Assembly: GCF_036206005.1 (NCBI RefSeq)
Contig: NZ_CP108143.1
Span: forward strand, 5,237,501-5,301,500
DNA: 64,000 nucleotides
Origin: Streptomyces sp. NBC_00178
GTDB lineage: Bacteria > Actinomycetota > Actinomycetes > Streptomycetales > Streptomycetaceae
Reading direction: 5' to 3'
In this document: positions 52,586-61,027 of the stretch, piece after piece
Layout of the letters: each line of letters starts with the position of its first letter
Position numbering within the stretch: the first letter of the stretch is position 1
The notes under the pieces: model-generated
The model's database searches: none
What the model was told of the DNA's origin: nothing
What the model saw: only the letters and a program-made list of their open reading frames with translations
Translations under genes and position numbers: made by a program

Positions 52586-52603
52586 ATTCCGGCGCGCCGG
52601 AAT
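52586..52603. promoter_or_regulatory. 18-bp perfect palindrome upstream of rpmB
   Basis: ATTCCGGCGCGCCGGAAT lies 37-54 bp before the rpmB start. The position fits an operator overlapping the promoter, or a stem at the 5' end of the mRNA. It does not resemble a Zur box. Confidence 0.5.
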
Positions 52604-52805
52604 CATTTTACTGAAGTGGCGGTACCGGAGGAATGTCCCGACTTTCGTCGGGCAACCGAAGCAGCATACAACGCCTGCGTCGGAGATACGAAACTACCAC
52701 GGCTTCCCGGGCCCTCCTCCCCGCACCTGTGCCCGCCGGACCTGCGGGCGAGGACTACTCTGCGGTTCAGCCAGCCCCCCACGGCCGCCCCAAGGAGGAC
52801 CAACG

Positions 52806-54428
52806 GTGCCGCAGTCCCACGACGTTCTGGACGCCGTCGCGGTGCGCACCTGGTGCTCGCTGAGCCTGGAGGCCCTGGGCCGGGAGCGTTCGGCGATCGA
52901 CGCCATCAACGTCTACCCCGTCGCCGACGGGGACACGGGCACCAACCTCTACCTGACCGTGGAATCCGCGGCGGCCGCGGTCGAGGCGGTGTTCGCCGCC
53001 CACGAGACCGGTTCCACACTCCCGGCGCCCGCCGACGTCGTACGGGCCATGGCGCACGGGGCACTGATCGGCGCCCGGGGGAACTCCGGCACCATCCTGG
53101 CGCAGTTGCTGCGGGGCATGGCCGGAGTACTGGCCGAGGCGGGTGACGCACCTCACCTGCGGACCGCCCTCGCGGAGGCCGCCGCCGCCGCGCGCAAGGC
53201 CGTCGCCCACCCCGTCGAGGGCACGATGCTGACCGTCGCCGCGGCAGCCGCCGAGGAGGCCGGAGCCACGCCCGCCGGCGCGGGCCTCACGGACGTGCTC
53301 GACGCGGCGTACGCGGGCGCCCTGGCGGCCCTGGCCGCCACCCCCGGCCAGCTGGCCGCCCTCGGCCGCGCGGGCGTCGTGGACGCGGGCGGACAGGGGC
53401 TGGTCGCCGTGCTCGGAGCCCTGCTGGAAGCCGCCGGCGGGCGCCCCGCGGAACGCGCCGTCCCCCCGGCACCCGGCCCGCCGGCGGGGACCGGGGACTG
53501 CGGCGACGCGGACCCGGACGGCGGCGCCGCCTTCGAGGTCATCTACCTGCTGGAGGCCACCGACGACGCCGTGGCCGGGCTGCGGAGCCGGCTGGACGCC
53601 CTCGGGGACTCACTCGTCGTGGTCGGCGGCGACGGCCTGTGGAACGTCCACGTCCACGTCGACGACGCCGGTGCGGCCGTCGAGGCCGGTGTCGAGGCGG
53701 GGCGGCCCTACCGGATCCGGATCACCCACTTCGCCGCCGACCGGATCCGCGCCCACCGCGAACCGGTCCAGCGCGCGGTCGTCCTCGTCGTACCCGGCGA
53801 CGGACTCTCCGGCCTGTGCACCGACGCCGGTGCGACCACCGTCCTGGCCCGCCCCGGCGAGCCGCCCGCCAGCGGCGAACTGGTCGACGCGATCCGCCGG
53901 GCCCACGCCCGCGAGGTCGTCCTGCTGCCCAACGACGCGCAGCTGCGGCACACGGCGGCGGCCGCCGCCGAGCAGGCCAGGACCGAAGGCATCCGCGTCG
54001 CCCTGGTCCCCACCCGCGCCGCCGTCCAGGGCATCGCCGCCCTCGCCGTCCACGAACCGGGCCGCGGCTTCGACGAGGACGTCGTCGCCATGACCGCCGC
54101 GGCCGGCGCCACCCGGTACGCCGAACTGGCCGTCGCCGAGCGCCAGTCGTGGACGATGGCGGGCATCTGCCAGGCCGGCGACATCCTCGGGCTGATCGAC
54201 GGGGACGTCGCCGTCATCGGGGAGGACGTCCCCGCCACCGCCCGCACCGTCCTCGACCGCATGCTGTCCTCCGGCGGCGAACTCGTCACCCTGGTCCTGG
54301 GGGAGGACGTCCCCGACACCCTCGCCGACGCCCTGGCCGCGTACGTGCGCGAGGCTTACCTGGCCGTCGACACCGTCGTCTACCGGGGCGGCCACCAGAC
54401 CGCGCCCCTGCTCATCGGCGTCGAGTGA
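52806..54428 (+). CDS. DAK-domain protein (FakA/YloV family)
   Basis: 540 residues from the GTG at 52806, with AAGGAGGACC upstream. The N-terminal DhaL-type domain has INVYPVADGDTGTNLYLT (residues about 37-54; the Asp residues bind Mg-ATP) and GARGNSGTILAQLLRG. The C-terminal half is the FakA-C domain. FakA phosphorylates fatty acids carried by FakB in Gram-positive bacteria. No FakB gene is adjacent here, so the fatty-acid role is inferred. It directly precedes recG, a conserved pairing (as with yloV-recG neighbourhoods in Firmicutes), with a 51-bp gap. Confidence 0.92.
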   Translation: MPQSHDVLDAVAVRTWCSLSLEALGRERSAIDAINVYPVADGDTGTNLYLTVESAAAAVEAVFAAHETGSTLPAPADVVRAMAHGALIGARGNSGTILAQLLRGMAGVLAEAGDAPHLRTALAEAAAAARKAVAHPVEGTMLTVAAAAAEEAGATPAGAGLTDVLDAAYAGALAALAATPGQLAALGRAGVVDAGGQGLVAVLGALLEAAGGRPAERAVPPAPGPPAGTGDCGDADPDGGAAFEVIYLLEATDDAVAGLRSRLDALGDSLVVVGGDGLWNVHVHVDDAGAAVEAGVEAGRPYRIRITHFAADRIRAHREPVQRAVVLVVPGDGLSGLCTDAGATTVLARPGEPPASGELVDAIRRAHAREVVLLPNDAQLRHTAAAAAEQARTEGIRVALVPTRAAVQGIAALAVHEPGRGFDEDVVAMTAAAGATRYAELAVAERQSWTMAGICQAGDILGLIDGDVAVIGEDVPATARTVLDRMLSSGGELVTLVLGEDVPDTLADALAAYVREAYLAVDTVVYRGGHQTAPLLIGVE

Positions 54429-54479
54429 CACCCTGGCCCGCGCCGTGCCCGGCGACATCTGTCGGTGCCGTGGTGTGCA

Positions 54480-56708
54480 ATGGAGCGCGTGTCCGCTTTT
54501 GATGAACCCCTGAAGAAGCTGCTCGGCGGAGCCACCGCGAAGGTGATGGCCGAACACCTCGGCCTGCACACGGTCGGTGACCTCCTCCACCACTACCCGC
54601 GACGGTACGAGGAGCGCGGCCGGCTCACGGCGCTCACCGACCTCCCGCTGGACGAGCACGTCACGGTCGTCGCCCAGGTCGCCGACGCGCGGATCATGAT
54701 GTTCAACAACGGCCGGGGCAAGCGCCTCGAAGTGACCCTCACCGACGGCAGCGGCAGGCTCCAGCTCGTCTTCTTCGGGCACGGCGTCCACAAGCCCCAC
54801 AAGGAGCTGCTGCCCGGGCGGCGCGCCATGTTCGCCGGCAAGGCCTCCGTGTTCAACCGGAAGATGCAGCTCGCCCACCCCACCTACCAGCTCCTCGACG
54901 CGCAGGACGGCGACGAGGAGGCCGGCGTGGCCGAGGCCGTCGACGCCTTCGCGGGCCGGCTGCTGCCGATCTACCCCGCCTGTAAGCAGCTCGACTCCTG
55001 GCGCATCGCCAAGGCCGTCGACACCGTCCTGCCCAGCGCGCAGGAGGCCGTCGACCCGCTGCCCGGGTCGCTGCGCGAGGGGCGCGGCTTCGTCCCGCTG
55101 CCCGAGGCGCTGCTCAGGATCCACCGCCCGCAGACCAAGGCGGACATCGCGGCCGCGCGTGACCGGCTGCGCTGGGACGAGGCCTTCGTCCTCCAGGTCG
55201 CCCTCGCCCGCCGCAGGTACGCCGACACCCAGCTTCCGGCGGTGGCCAGGAAGCCCGTGCCCGGAGGGCTCCTCGACGCCTTCGACGCCACGCTCCCCTT
55301 CACCCTCACCGAGGGCCAGCAGAAGGTCACCGAGGAGATCTTCGGCGACCTCGCGACGGAACACCCCATGCACCGGCTGCTCCAGGGCGAGGTCGGCTCC
55401 GGCAAGACACTGGTCGCGCTGCGGGCCATGCTCCGGGTCGTCGACGCGGGCGGACAGGCCGCGATGCTCGCCCCCACCGAGGTGCTCGCCCAGCAGCACC
55501 ACCGCTCGATCACCGAGATGATGGGCGCGCTGGCCGAAGGAGGCATGCTGGGCGGCTCCGACCTCGGCACCAAGGTCGTCCTGCTCACCGGCTCCATGGG
55601 CACGGCCGCCCGCCGTCAGGCACTCCTCGACCTGGTCACGGGCGAGGCGGGACTCGTCATCGGCACCCACGCGCTGATCGAGGACAAGGTCGGCTTCCAC
55701 GACCTCGGCCTGGTCGTCGTGGACGAGCAGCACCGCTTCGGGGTGGAGCAGCGCGACGCCCTGCGCTCCAAGGGCAAGCAGCCCCCGCACCTGCTCGTCA
55801 TGACCGCCACACCCATTCCGCGCACGGTTGCGATGACGGTCTTCGGCGACCTGGAGACCTCCGTGCTCGACCAGTTGCCGGCCGGGCGCTCCCCGATCGC
55901 CAGCCACGTCGTGCCCGCCAAGGACAAGCCCCACTTCCTCGACCGCGCCTGGGAGCGGGTCCGCGAAGAGGTCGCCAACGGCCACCAGGCGTACGTCGTC
56001 TGCCCGCGCATCGGCGACGAGGCGGACGAGGCGGCGGAGAAGAAGGGCAAGGGGGCCAGGAAGCCGGCCGCCCCCGCCGAGGACCCCGAGAAGCGCCCGC
56101 CGCTCGCCGTGCTGGACATCGCCGCGCAGCTCGCCCGGGGCCCGCTGAGCGGTCTGCGTATCGAGGTCCTGCACGGCAGGATGGCGCCGGACGACAAGGA
56201 CGACGTCATGCGGCGCTTCGCCGCCGGCCAGGCCGACGTCCTCGTCGCCACCACGGTCATCGAGGTCGGTGTGAACGTCCCGAACGCCACCGCGATGGTG
56301 ATCATGGACGCCGACCGCTTCGGGGTGTCCCAGCTGCACCAGCTCAGGGGCCGCGTCGGCCGCGGCAGCGCCCCCGGCCTCTGCCTGCTGGTCAGCGAGG
56401 CCCACGAGGCGAGCCCCGCCCGGGCCAGGCTCTCCGCCGTCGCCGCGACCCTGGACGGCTTCGAGCTGTCCCGCATCGACCTCGAACAGCGGCGGGAGGG
56501 CGACGTCCTCGGCCAGGCCCAGTCCGGCGTCCGCTCCTCCCTGCGGGTGCTCAGCGTCATCGACGACGAGGAGGTCATCGCGGCGGCCCGCGAGGAGGCC
56601 GTCCGGGTCGTCGCCGACGACCCGGACCTCGACCGGCTCCCCGAGCTGCGCATCGCGCTGGACGCGCTGCTGGACAAGGACCGGGAGGAGTACCTCGACA
56701 AGGGGTGA
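54480..56708 (+). CDS. recG: ATP-dependent DNA helicase RecG
   Basis: 742 residues from the ATG at 54480; a GTG at 54489 preceded by GGAG is an alternative. RecG remodels stalled replication forks and Holliday junctions. An N-terminal wedge/OB region (about 1-240; HHYPRRYEERGRL) is followed by the helicase core: Walker A GEVGSGKT (about 305), VVVDEQHRFG (motif II, DEQH), MTATPIPRT (motif III) and QLRGRVGRG (motif VI). Near residue 520 is a Lys/Ala/Pro insertion (EKKGKGARKPAAPAEDPEKR) that is common in actinobacterial RecG. Confidence 0.96.
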   Translation: MERVSAFDEPLKKLLGGATAKVMAEHLGLHTVGDLLHHYPRRYEERGRLTALTDLPLDEHVTVVAQVADARIMMFNNGRGKRLEVTLTDGSGRLQLVFFGHGVHKPHKELLPGRRAMFAGKASVFNRKMQLAHPTYQLLDAQDGDEEAGVAEAVDAFAGRLLPIYPACKQLDSWRIAKAVDTVLPSAQEAVDPLPGSLREGRGFVPLPEALLRIHRPQTKADIAAARDRLRWDEAFVLQVALARRRYADTQLPAVARKPVPGGLLDAFDATLPFTLTEGQQKVTEEIFGDLATEHPMHRLLQGEVGSGKTLVALRAMLRVVDAGGQAAMLAPTEVLAQQHHRSITEMMGALAEGGMLGGSDLGTKVVLLTGSMGTAARRQALLDLVTGEAGLVIGTHALIEDKVGFHDLGLVVVDEQHRFGVEQRDALRSKGKQPPHLLVMTATPIPRTVAMTVFGDLETSVLDQLPAGRSPIASHVVPAKDKPHFLDRAWERVREEVANGHQAYVVCPRIGDEADEAAEKKGKGARKPAAPAEDPEKRPPLAVLDIAAQLARGPLSGLRIEVLHGRMAPDDKDDVMRRFAAGQADVLVATTVIEVGVNVPNATAMVIMDADRFGVSQLHQLRGRVGRGSAPGLCLLVSEAHEASPARARLSAVAATLDGFELSRIDLEQRREGDVLGQAQSGVRSSLRVLSVIDDEEVIAAAREEAVRVVADDPDLDRLPELRIALDALLDKDREEYLDKG

Positions 56709-56806
56709 CGGGGGTGACCGGGCGGAAACCCGGGGACGCCATATCGTGGGGAGCACGGCGCACGTCCCGTCCGGTGCGCCGCCCGCGACCCGAGGACCAG
56801 ACACCC

Positions 56807-57391
56807 ATGACCCGCGTGATCGCCGGCACGGCCGGCGGACGCCGCCTGGCCGTCCCGCCCGGCACCGGCACCCGCCCCACATCCGACCGTGCGCGCGAGG
56901 GCCTGTTCTCCACCTGGGCGGCGCTCCTCGGCACCATCGACGGCATCCGCCTCGCCGACCTGTACGCCGGCTCCGGCGCCGTGGGCCTGGAAGCCCTCTC
57001 CCGCGGCGCCGTCCACGCGCTGCTCGTGGAGGCGGACGCCAAGGCCGCGCGCACCGTCCGCGACAACATCCGGACCCTCGGTCTGCCCGGTGCGGAGTTC
57101 CGTGCGGGGCGGGCGGAACAGGTCGTCGCGGGGCCCGCGCCCTCGGAGCCGTACGACGTGGTGTTCCTCGACCCGCCGTACGCCGTCACCGACGACGATC
57201 TTCGGGAGATCCTGCTCACACTCCGTGCCCAGGGCTGGCTCACGGGCGACGCCCTCGTCACGGTGGAACGGAGCACGAGAGGCGGCGAATTCGGCTGGCC
57301 CGACGGTTTCGAGCCGCTACGGGCCCGCCGCTACGGCGAGGCCACGCTTTGGTACGGTCGCGCCGCCTCTACGTGCGAAGACGCACGATGA
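56807..57391 (+). CDS. rsmD: 16S rRNA (guanine(966)-N2)-methyltransferase
   Basis: 194 residues from the ATG at 56807 with GAGGA upstream. TRVIAGTAGGRRLAVPPG at the N-terminus, LADLYAGSGAVGLEALSRG as SAM motif I, and VVFLDPPYA as the catalytic DPPY motif identify RsmD, which methylates G966 of 16S rRNA. It overlaps the longer possible coaD frame by 4 bp; the pair rsmD-coaD is conserved across bacteria. Confidence 0.95.
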   Translation: MTRVIAGTAGGRRLAVPPGTGTRPTSDRAREGLFSTWAALLGTIDGIRLADLYAGSGAVGLEALSRGAVHALLVEADAKAARTVRDNIRTLGLPGAEFRAGRAEQVVAGPAPSEPYDVVFLDPPYAVTDDDLREILLTLRAQGWLTGDALVTVERSTRGGEFGWPDGFEPLRARRYGEATLWYGRAASTCEDAR

Positions 57392-57417
57392 CCGCACCGG
57401 AGAGCGAGGGAACCACG

Positions 57418-57897
57418 TTGCGCCGCGCCGTCTGTCCGGGGTCGTTCGACCCCATCACCAACGGACATCTCGACATCATCGGTCGAGCCTCGAAGCTGTA
57501 CGACGTCGTGCACGTCGCCGTGATGATCAACCAGTCCAAGAAGGGCCTCTTCACGGTCGACGAGCGGATCGAGATGATCCGCGAGGTCACGGCGGACTTC
57601 GGAAACGTCGAGGTCGAGTCCTTCCACGGGCTGCTCGTCGACTTCTGCAAGCAGCGCGACATCCCCGCGATCGTGAAGGGGCTGCGGGCGGTCAGCGACT
57701 TCGACTACGAGCTGCAGATGGCCCAGATGAACAACGGCCTCTCCGGTGTCGAGACGCTGTTCGTGCCGACCAACCCGACCTACAGCTTCCTCTCGTCCTC
57801 CCTGGTCAAGGAGGTCGCCACCTGGGGCGGCGACGTGGCGCACCTGCTGCCGCCCACGGTCCACCGCGCACTCACCGAGCGTCTCAGCGAGAAGTGA
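57418..57897 (+). CDS. coaD: Phosphopantetheine adenylyltransferase
   Basis: 159 residues from the TTG at 57418, chosen because GAGGGAACC precedes it and the protein then begins RRAVCPGSFDPITNGHLDI, the usual N-terminus of the family. An ATG at 57388 in frame would overlap rsmD and add ten residues. The TNGH motif binds ATP; YSFLSSSLVKE carries the late family signature. It makes dephospho-CoA in coenzyme A synthesis. Confidence 0.96.
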   Translation: MRRAVCPGSFDPITNGHLDIIGRASKLYDVVHVAVMINQSKKGLFTVDERIEMIREVTADFGNVEVESFHGLLVDFCKQRDIPAIVKGLRAVSDFDYELQMAQMNNGLSGVETLFVPTNPTYSFLSSSLVKEVATWGGDVAHLLPPTVHRALTERLSEK

Positions 57898-57994
57898 TGC
57901 GCTGACCGTCCGTCACCAGGTGTCGGACGGGAGGCGACTGGCCGTACAGTCGTCCCGTCCGTCTCCAACAGCGGCAGAGAGTGGCGAGCACACG

Positions 57995-59128
57995 GTGGAC
58001 GTGCAGAAGAAGCTCGACGAGATCGTCGAAACGGTCGGCAGCGCCCGGTCCATGCCCATGTCGGCGTCCTGCGTGGTCAACCGGGCCGAACTGCTCGCGC
58101 TGCTGGAGGAGGTGCGCGAGGCGCTGCCCGGCTCGCTCGCGCACGCCCAGGAGCTCATCGGCGGCCGGGAGCAGCTCGTGGAGCAGGCCCGGCAGGAGGC
58201 CGACCGGATCATCGAGTCCGCCCACGCCGAGCGCGGCTCGCTGATCTCGGGCACGGAGGTGGCCCAGCGCTCCCAGGCCGAGGCCGACCGGATCCTGTCC
58301 GAGGCCCGCAGGGAGGCCGACGAGGTCCGCGCGGAGGCCGACGAGTACGTCGACAGCAAGCTCGCCAACTTCGAGGTCGTCCTCACCAAGACCATCGGGT
58401 CCGTCGACCGGGGCCGGGAGAAGCTGCTCGGGCGCGGCGAAGGACTCGACGAGCAGGGCTACCAGGACCCCGACTTCGCCGAGGCCCCCGAGCGCAGTGC
58501 CGACCCCGACACGCTCAGGCGGCGCGCGGACGACTACGTGGACACCAAGCTCGGCGCCTTCGAGGCCGTGCTCGCCAAGACGCTGGAAGCCGTCGGCCGG
58601 GGCCGGCAGAAGCTGCACGGGCGGGTCGCCACCGACGACCTCGGCGCGCACATGGCCGCCCAGGACGCGGCCGGCGGCCGGCAGCACACCAGCGACGAGG
58701 ACCACTGGGCGGGCCTCGCGGAACTCGCCACCCCCGAGCCGCAGCAGATCCCCCGGCAGCCGGACTACGCGGAACCGGTCCACCAGCCCTACGCGGAGCC
58801 CGTCCAGCAGGACTACGCGCCGGTGGCCGGCTACCAGGACCCCGCGCAGACGGCCTTCCCCGCCCAGCCCGGAGCCGAGCCGCAGTACGCGCAGTACGGC
58901 TACCAGGACCAGCAGCAGCTCCAGGACGGCTACGGCTACCCGCAGCAGCAGGCCGACCCGTACGCGTACCAGCAGCAGGCGTACGACCCCGGCGGGCAGC
59001 AGGAGTACTGGCCGCAGCAGGGCCAGGTGCCCGGGCAGCAGGGCGAGAGCGCGCTCGACGAGACCAGTCTCTTCGACACCAGCATGATCGACCTGGAGCA
59101 GCTGCGCCGCTACGAGCAGGGCCGCTGA
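57995..59128 (+). CDS. DivIVA-like coiled-coil protein with duplicated module
   Basis: 377 residues from the GTG at 57995. Residues about 20-115 are a coiled coil (EEVREALPGSLAHAQELIG; AEADRILSEARREADEVRAE). Two related segments follow: EADEYVDSKLANFEVVLTKT from about 114 and RADDYVDTKLGAFEAVLAKT from about 177, each ending in RGR-KL. The last 135 residues are Gln/Tyr/Pro-rich (YGYPQQQADPYAYQQQ). It has been annotated in Streptomyces as a cell-division initiation or DivIVA-like protein. A role in polar growth or septation is plausible but not shown. It lies between coaD and yceD. Confidence 0.88.
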   Translation: MDVQKKLDEIVETVGSARSMPMSASCVVNRAELLALLEEVREALPGSLAHAQELIGGREQLVEQARQEADRIIESAHAERGSLISGTEVAQRSQAEADRILSEARREADEVRAEADEYVDSKLANFEVVLTKTIGSVDRGREKLLGRGEGLDEQGYQDPDFAEAPERSADPDTLRRRADDYVDTKLGAFEAVLAKTLEAVGRGRQKLHGRVATDDLGAHMAAQDAAGGRQHTSDEDHWAGLAELATPEPQQIPRQPDYAEPVHQPYAEPVQQDYAPVAGYQDPAQTAFPAQPGAEPQYAQYGYQDQQQLQDGYGYPQQQADPYAYQQQAYDPGGQQEYWPQQGQVPGQQGESALDETSLFDTSMIDLEQLRRYEQGR

Positions 59129-59265
59129 CCGGAGCGGACCGTACCGGATTGGGAGCTGGGCGGTACGTCCAGTATCCTGGCTGTTCGGTCGCGCGTATGT
59201 CCGCGATCCCGGCTGCCCTCATTCCGTCCGGACAGGGGTGGCCCTCCCGAAGCCGCACCACGCAC

Positions 59266-59931
59266 ATGATCTCGAAAGCAGGAAAAGCCCTGAACGGCCA
59301 CCTCGACCACCGCAGCCCTCTCGTGTTCGATACGCGCGAGCTGGGCCGGCGTCCGGGTACCCAGAAGCGGCTGACCCGCACGGCGGAAGCACCGAAGGAC
59401 CTCGGCATCGACGGGGTCGTCGGAGTTCCGGAGAACGCGCCCCTGGCGCTGGACCTCCGCCTCGAATCGGTCATGGAAGGGGTGCTCGTCACAGGCACCG
59501 CCCGTGCGACGGCCGAGGGGGAGTGCGTAAGGTGTCTGGAGCCGCTGACCCTCGAGGTCGAAGCGGACTTCCAGGAGATGTTCTCGTACCCTGACGCCGA
59601 TGACCGGAACCGCAGCAGGACCGCGGACCCGGTCGACGACGCCGAGGACGACGAGGACAGGTTTTTCCTCGAGGACGATTCGTTCGACCTCGAGCCTGTG
59701 CTGCGTGACGCGGTGGTGCTCGCACTGCCGCTGCAGCCGGTGTGCAAGGAGACCTGTGCCGGTCTGTGTTCCGAATGCGGAATCAGGCTGGACGAGAATC
59801 CGGACCATCACCACGACGTCGCCGACATCCGTTGGGCGGCACTGCAAGGACTCGCCGAGACCGTTCAGGACGGCGAGAAGGACAACATGGGCGGCGCCGA
59901 ACCTGGCGTCGACGAGAAGCAGGAGAAGTAG
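59266..59931 (+). CDS. YceD/DUF177-family protein
   Basis: 221 residues if the ATG at 59266 is used; a CTG at 59290 behind AGCAGGAAAAG could be the true start. LVFDTRELGRRPGTQKRL, then GECVRCLEPLTLEVEADFQE (core CVRCLEPL) and KETCAGLCSECGIRLDENP (core CAGLCSECG) form the DUF177 pattern with four possible zinc-binding Cys. This family almost always precedes rpmF and is linked to 23S rRNA or ribosome assembly. The rpmF start lies 2 bp after its stop. Confidence 0.92.
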   Translation: MISKAGKALNGHLDHRSPLVFDTRELGRRPGTQKRLTRTAEAPKDLGIDGVVGVPENAPLALDLRLESVMEGVLVTGTARATAEGECVRCLEPLTLEVEADFQEMFSYPDADDRNRSRTADPVDDAEDDEDRFFLEDDSFDLEPVLRDAVVLALPLQPVCKETCAGLCSECGIRLDENPDHHHDVADIRWAALQGLAETVQDGEKDNMGGAEPGVDEKQEK

Positions 59932-59933
59932 CC

Positions 59934-60107
59934 GTGGCTGTTCCGAAGCGGAAGATGTCGCGCAGCAACACGCGCCACCGCCGGTCGCAGTGGAAGGCTG
60001 CGGTCCCCACCCTGGTTTCGTGCGAGCGTTGCCAGGAGCCGAAGCTCCAGCACATTGCGTGCCCGAGCTGCGGCACCTACAACAAGCGCCAGGTCCTCGA
60101 GGTCTGA
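59934..60107 (+). CDS. rpmF: 50S ribosomal protein L32
   Basis: 57 residues from the GTG at 59934. AVPKRKMSRSNTRHRRSQWK is the L32 signature, and CERC/CPSC form the zinc ribbon. The ribosome site GGAGAAG overlaps the yceD stop, so translation is coupled. rnc follows after 19 bp. Confidence 0.97.
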   Translation: MAVPKRKMSRSNTRHRRSQWKAAVPTLVSCERCQEPKLQHIACPSCGTYNKRQVLEV

Positions 60108-60126
60108 GCGGCTGGTGAGAGGCCCG

Positions 60127-60951
60127 ATGTCTGAGTTGTCCAGCGCCAAGAAGCAGGCAGACAACATCAACACAGCCTCGTCCCACACGCTTCTGGAAGG
60201 GCGGCTCGGGTATCACCTCGAGTCCGCCCTTCTGGTGCGTGCGCTGACCCACCGTTCGTACGCATACGAGAACGGCGGTCTGCCCACCAACGAGCGGCTG
60301 GAATTCCTCGGGGATTCCGTGCTCGGCCTGGTGGTCACGGACACGCTGTACCGCACCCACCCCGACCTGCCCGAAGGCCAGCTGGCCAAGTTGCGGGCCG
60401 CGGTGGTCAACTCGCGTGCACTTGCGGAAGTGGGCCGCGGCCTCGAACTCGGCTCCTTCATCCGGCTCGGCCGCGGTGAAGAGGGCACGGGGGGCCGGGA
60501 CAAGGCGTCCATCCTCGCCGACACCCTTGAAGCGGTGATCGGCGCGGTCTATCTCGACCAGGGCCTCGGCGCGGCCTCGGAGCTGGTGCACCGGCTCTTC
60601 GACCCGCTGATCGACAGGTCCTCGAGCCTCGGAGCCGGCCTGGACTGGAAGACCAGTCTCCAGGAGCTCACCGCGAGCGAGAGCCTCGGAGTCCCCGAGT
60701 ACCTCGTCACGGAGACCGGCCCCGATCACGAGAAGACCTTCACTGCTGCTGCTCGCGTCGGTGGTGTCTCGTACGGCACCGGCACCGGCCGTAGCAAGAA
60801 GGAAGCGGAGCAGCAGGCGGCGGAGTCCGCCTGGCGCGAGATCAGCGCCGCCGCGGAGGCGCGGGAGGCGGCGGCGAAGGCCGCTGCCGACGGAGGGGTC
60901 GCCGACACCCCTGCCGACCCGTCGCCGAACTCGGGCGCGGCTCCGGCCTGA
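60127..60951 (+). CDS. rnc: Ribonuclease III (AbsB)
   Basis: 274 residues from the ATG at 60127 (GAGAGG upstream). The catalytic signature NERLEFLGD (N55-D63) and the later Asp-Lys-x-x-Ile-Leu-Ala-Asp-x-x-Glu run (DKASILADTLEA) form the two-metal site. The C-terminal dsRNA-binding domain covers about 175-245 and ends in an Ala-rich tail. It processes rRNA and controls many mRNAs; in S. coelicolor the gene is absB, needed for antibiotic production. Confidence 0.97.
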   Translation: MSELSSAKKQADNINTASSHTLLEGRLGYHLESALLVRALTHRSYAYENGGLPTNERLEFLGDSVLGLVVTDTLYRTHPDLPEGQLAKLRAAVVNSRALAEVGRGLELGSFIRLGRGEEGTGGRDKASILADTLEAVIGAVYLDQGLGAASELVHRLFDPLIDRSSSLGAGLDWKTSLQELTASESLGVPEYLVTETGPDHEKTFTAAARVGGVSYGTGTGRSKKEAEQQAAESAWREISAAAEAREAAAKAAADGGVADTPADPSPNSGAAPA

Positions 60952-60961
60952 CCCGTAAGGG

Positions 60962-60994
60962 AGCCCCTCGGTGCCATGTGCACCGGGGGGCTTT
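60962..60994 (+). terminator. Terminator after rnc
   Basis: AGCCCCTCGGTGC/GCACCGGGGGGCT with one T-G wobble, loop CATGT, followed by TT; 10 bp after the stop. Confidence 0.75.
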
Positions 60995-61027
60995 CGCTGT
61001 CCCGTTCCCTTCGAAGGAGTGTCCGCC

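Noticed and set aside
53610..56882. Open frame of 1090 codons on the minus strand opposite recG
   Set aside because: Same artefact of codon bias; RecG motifs on the plus strand are complete.
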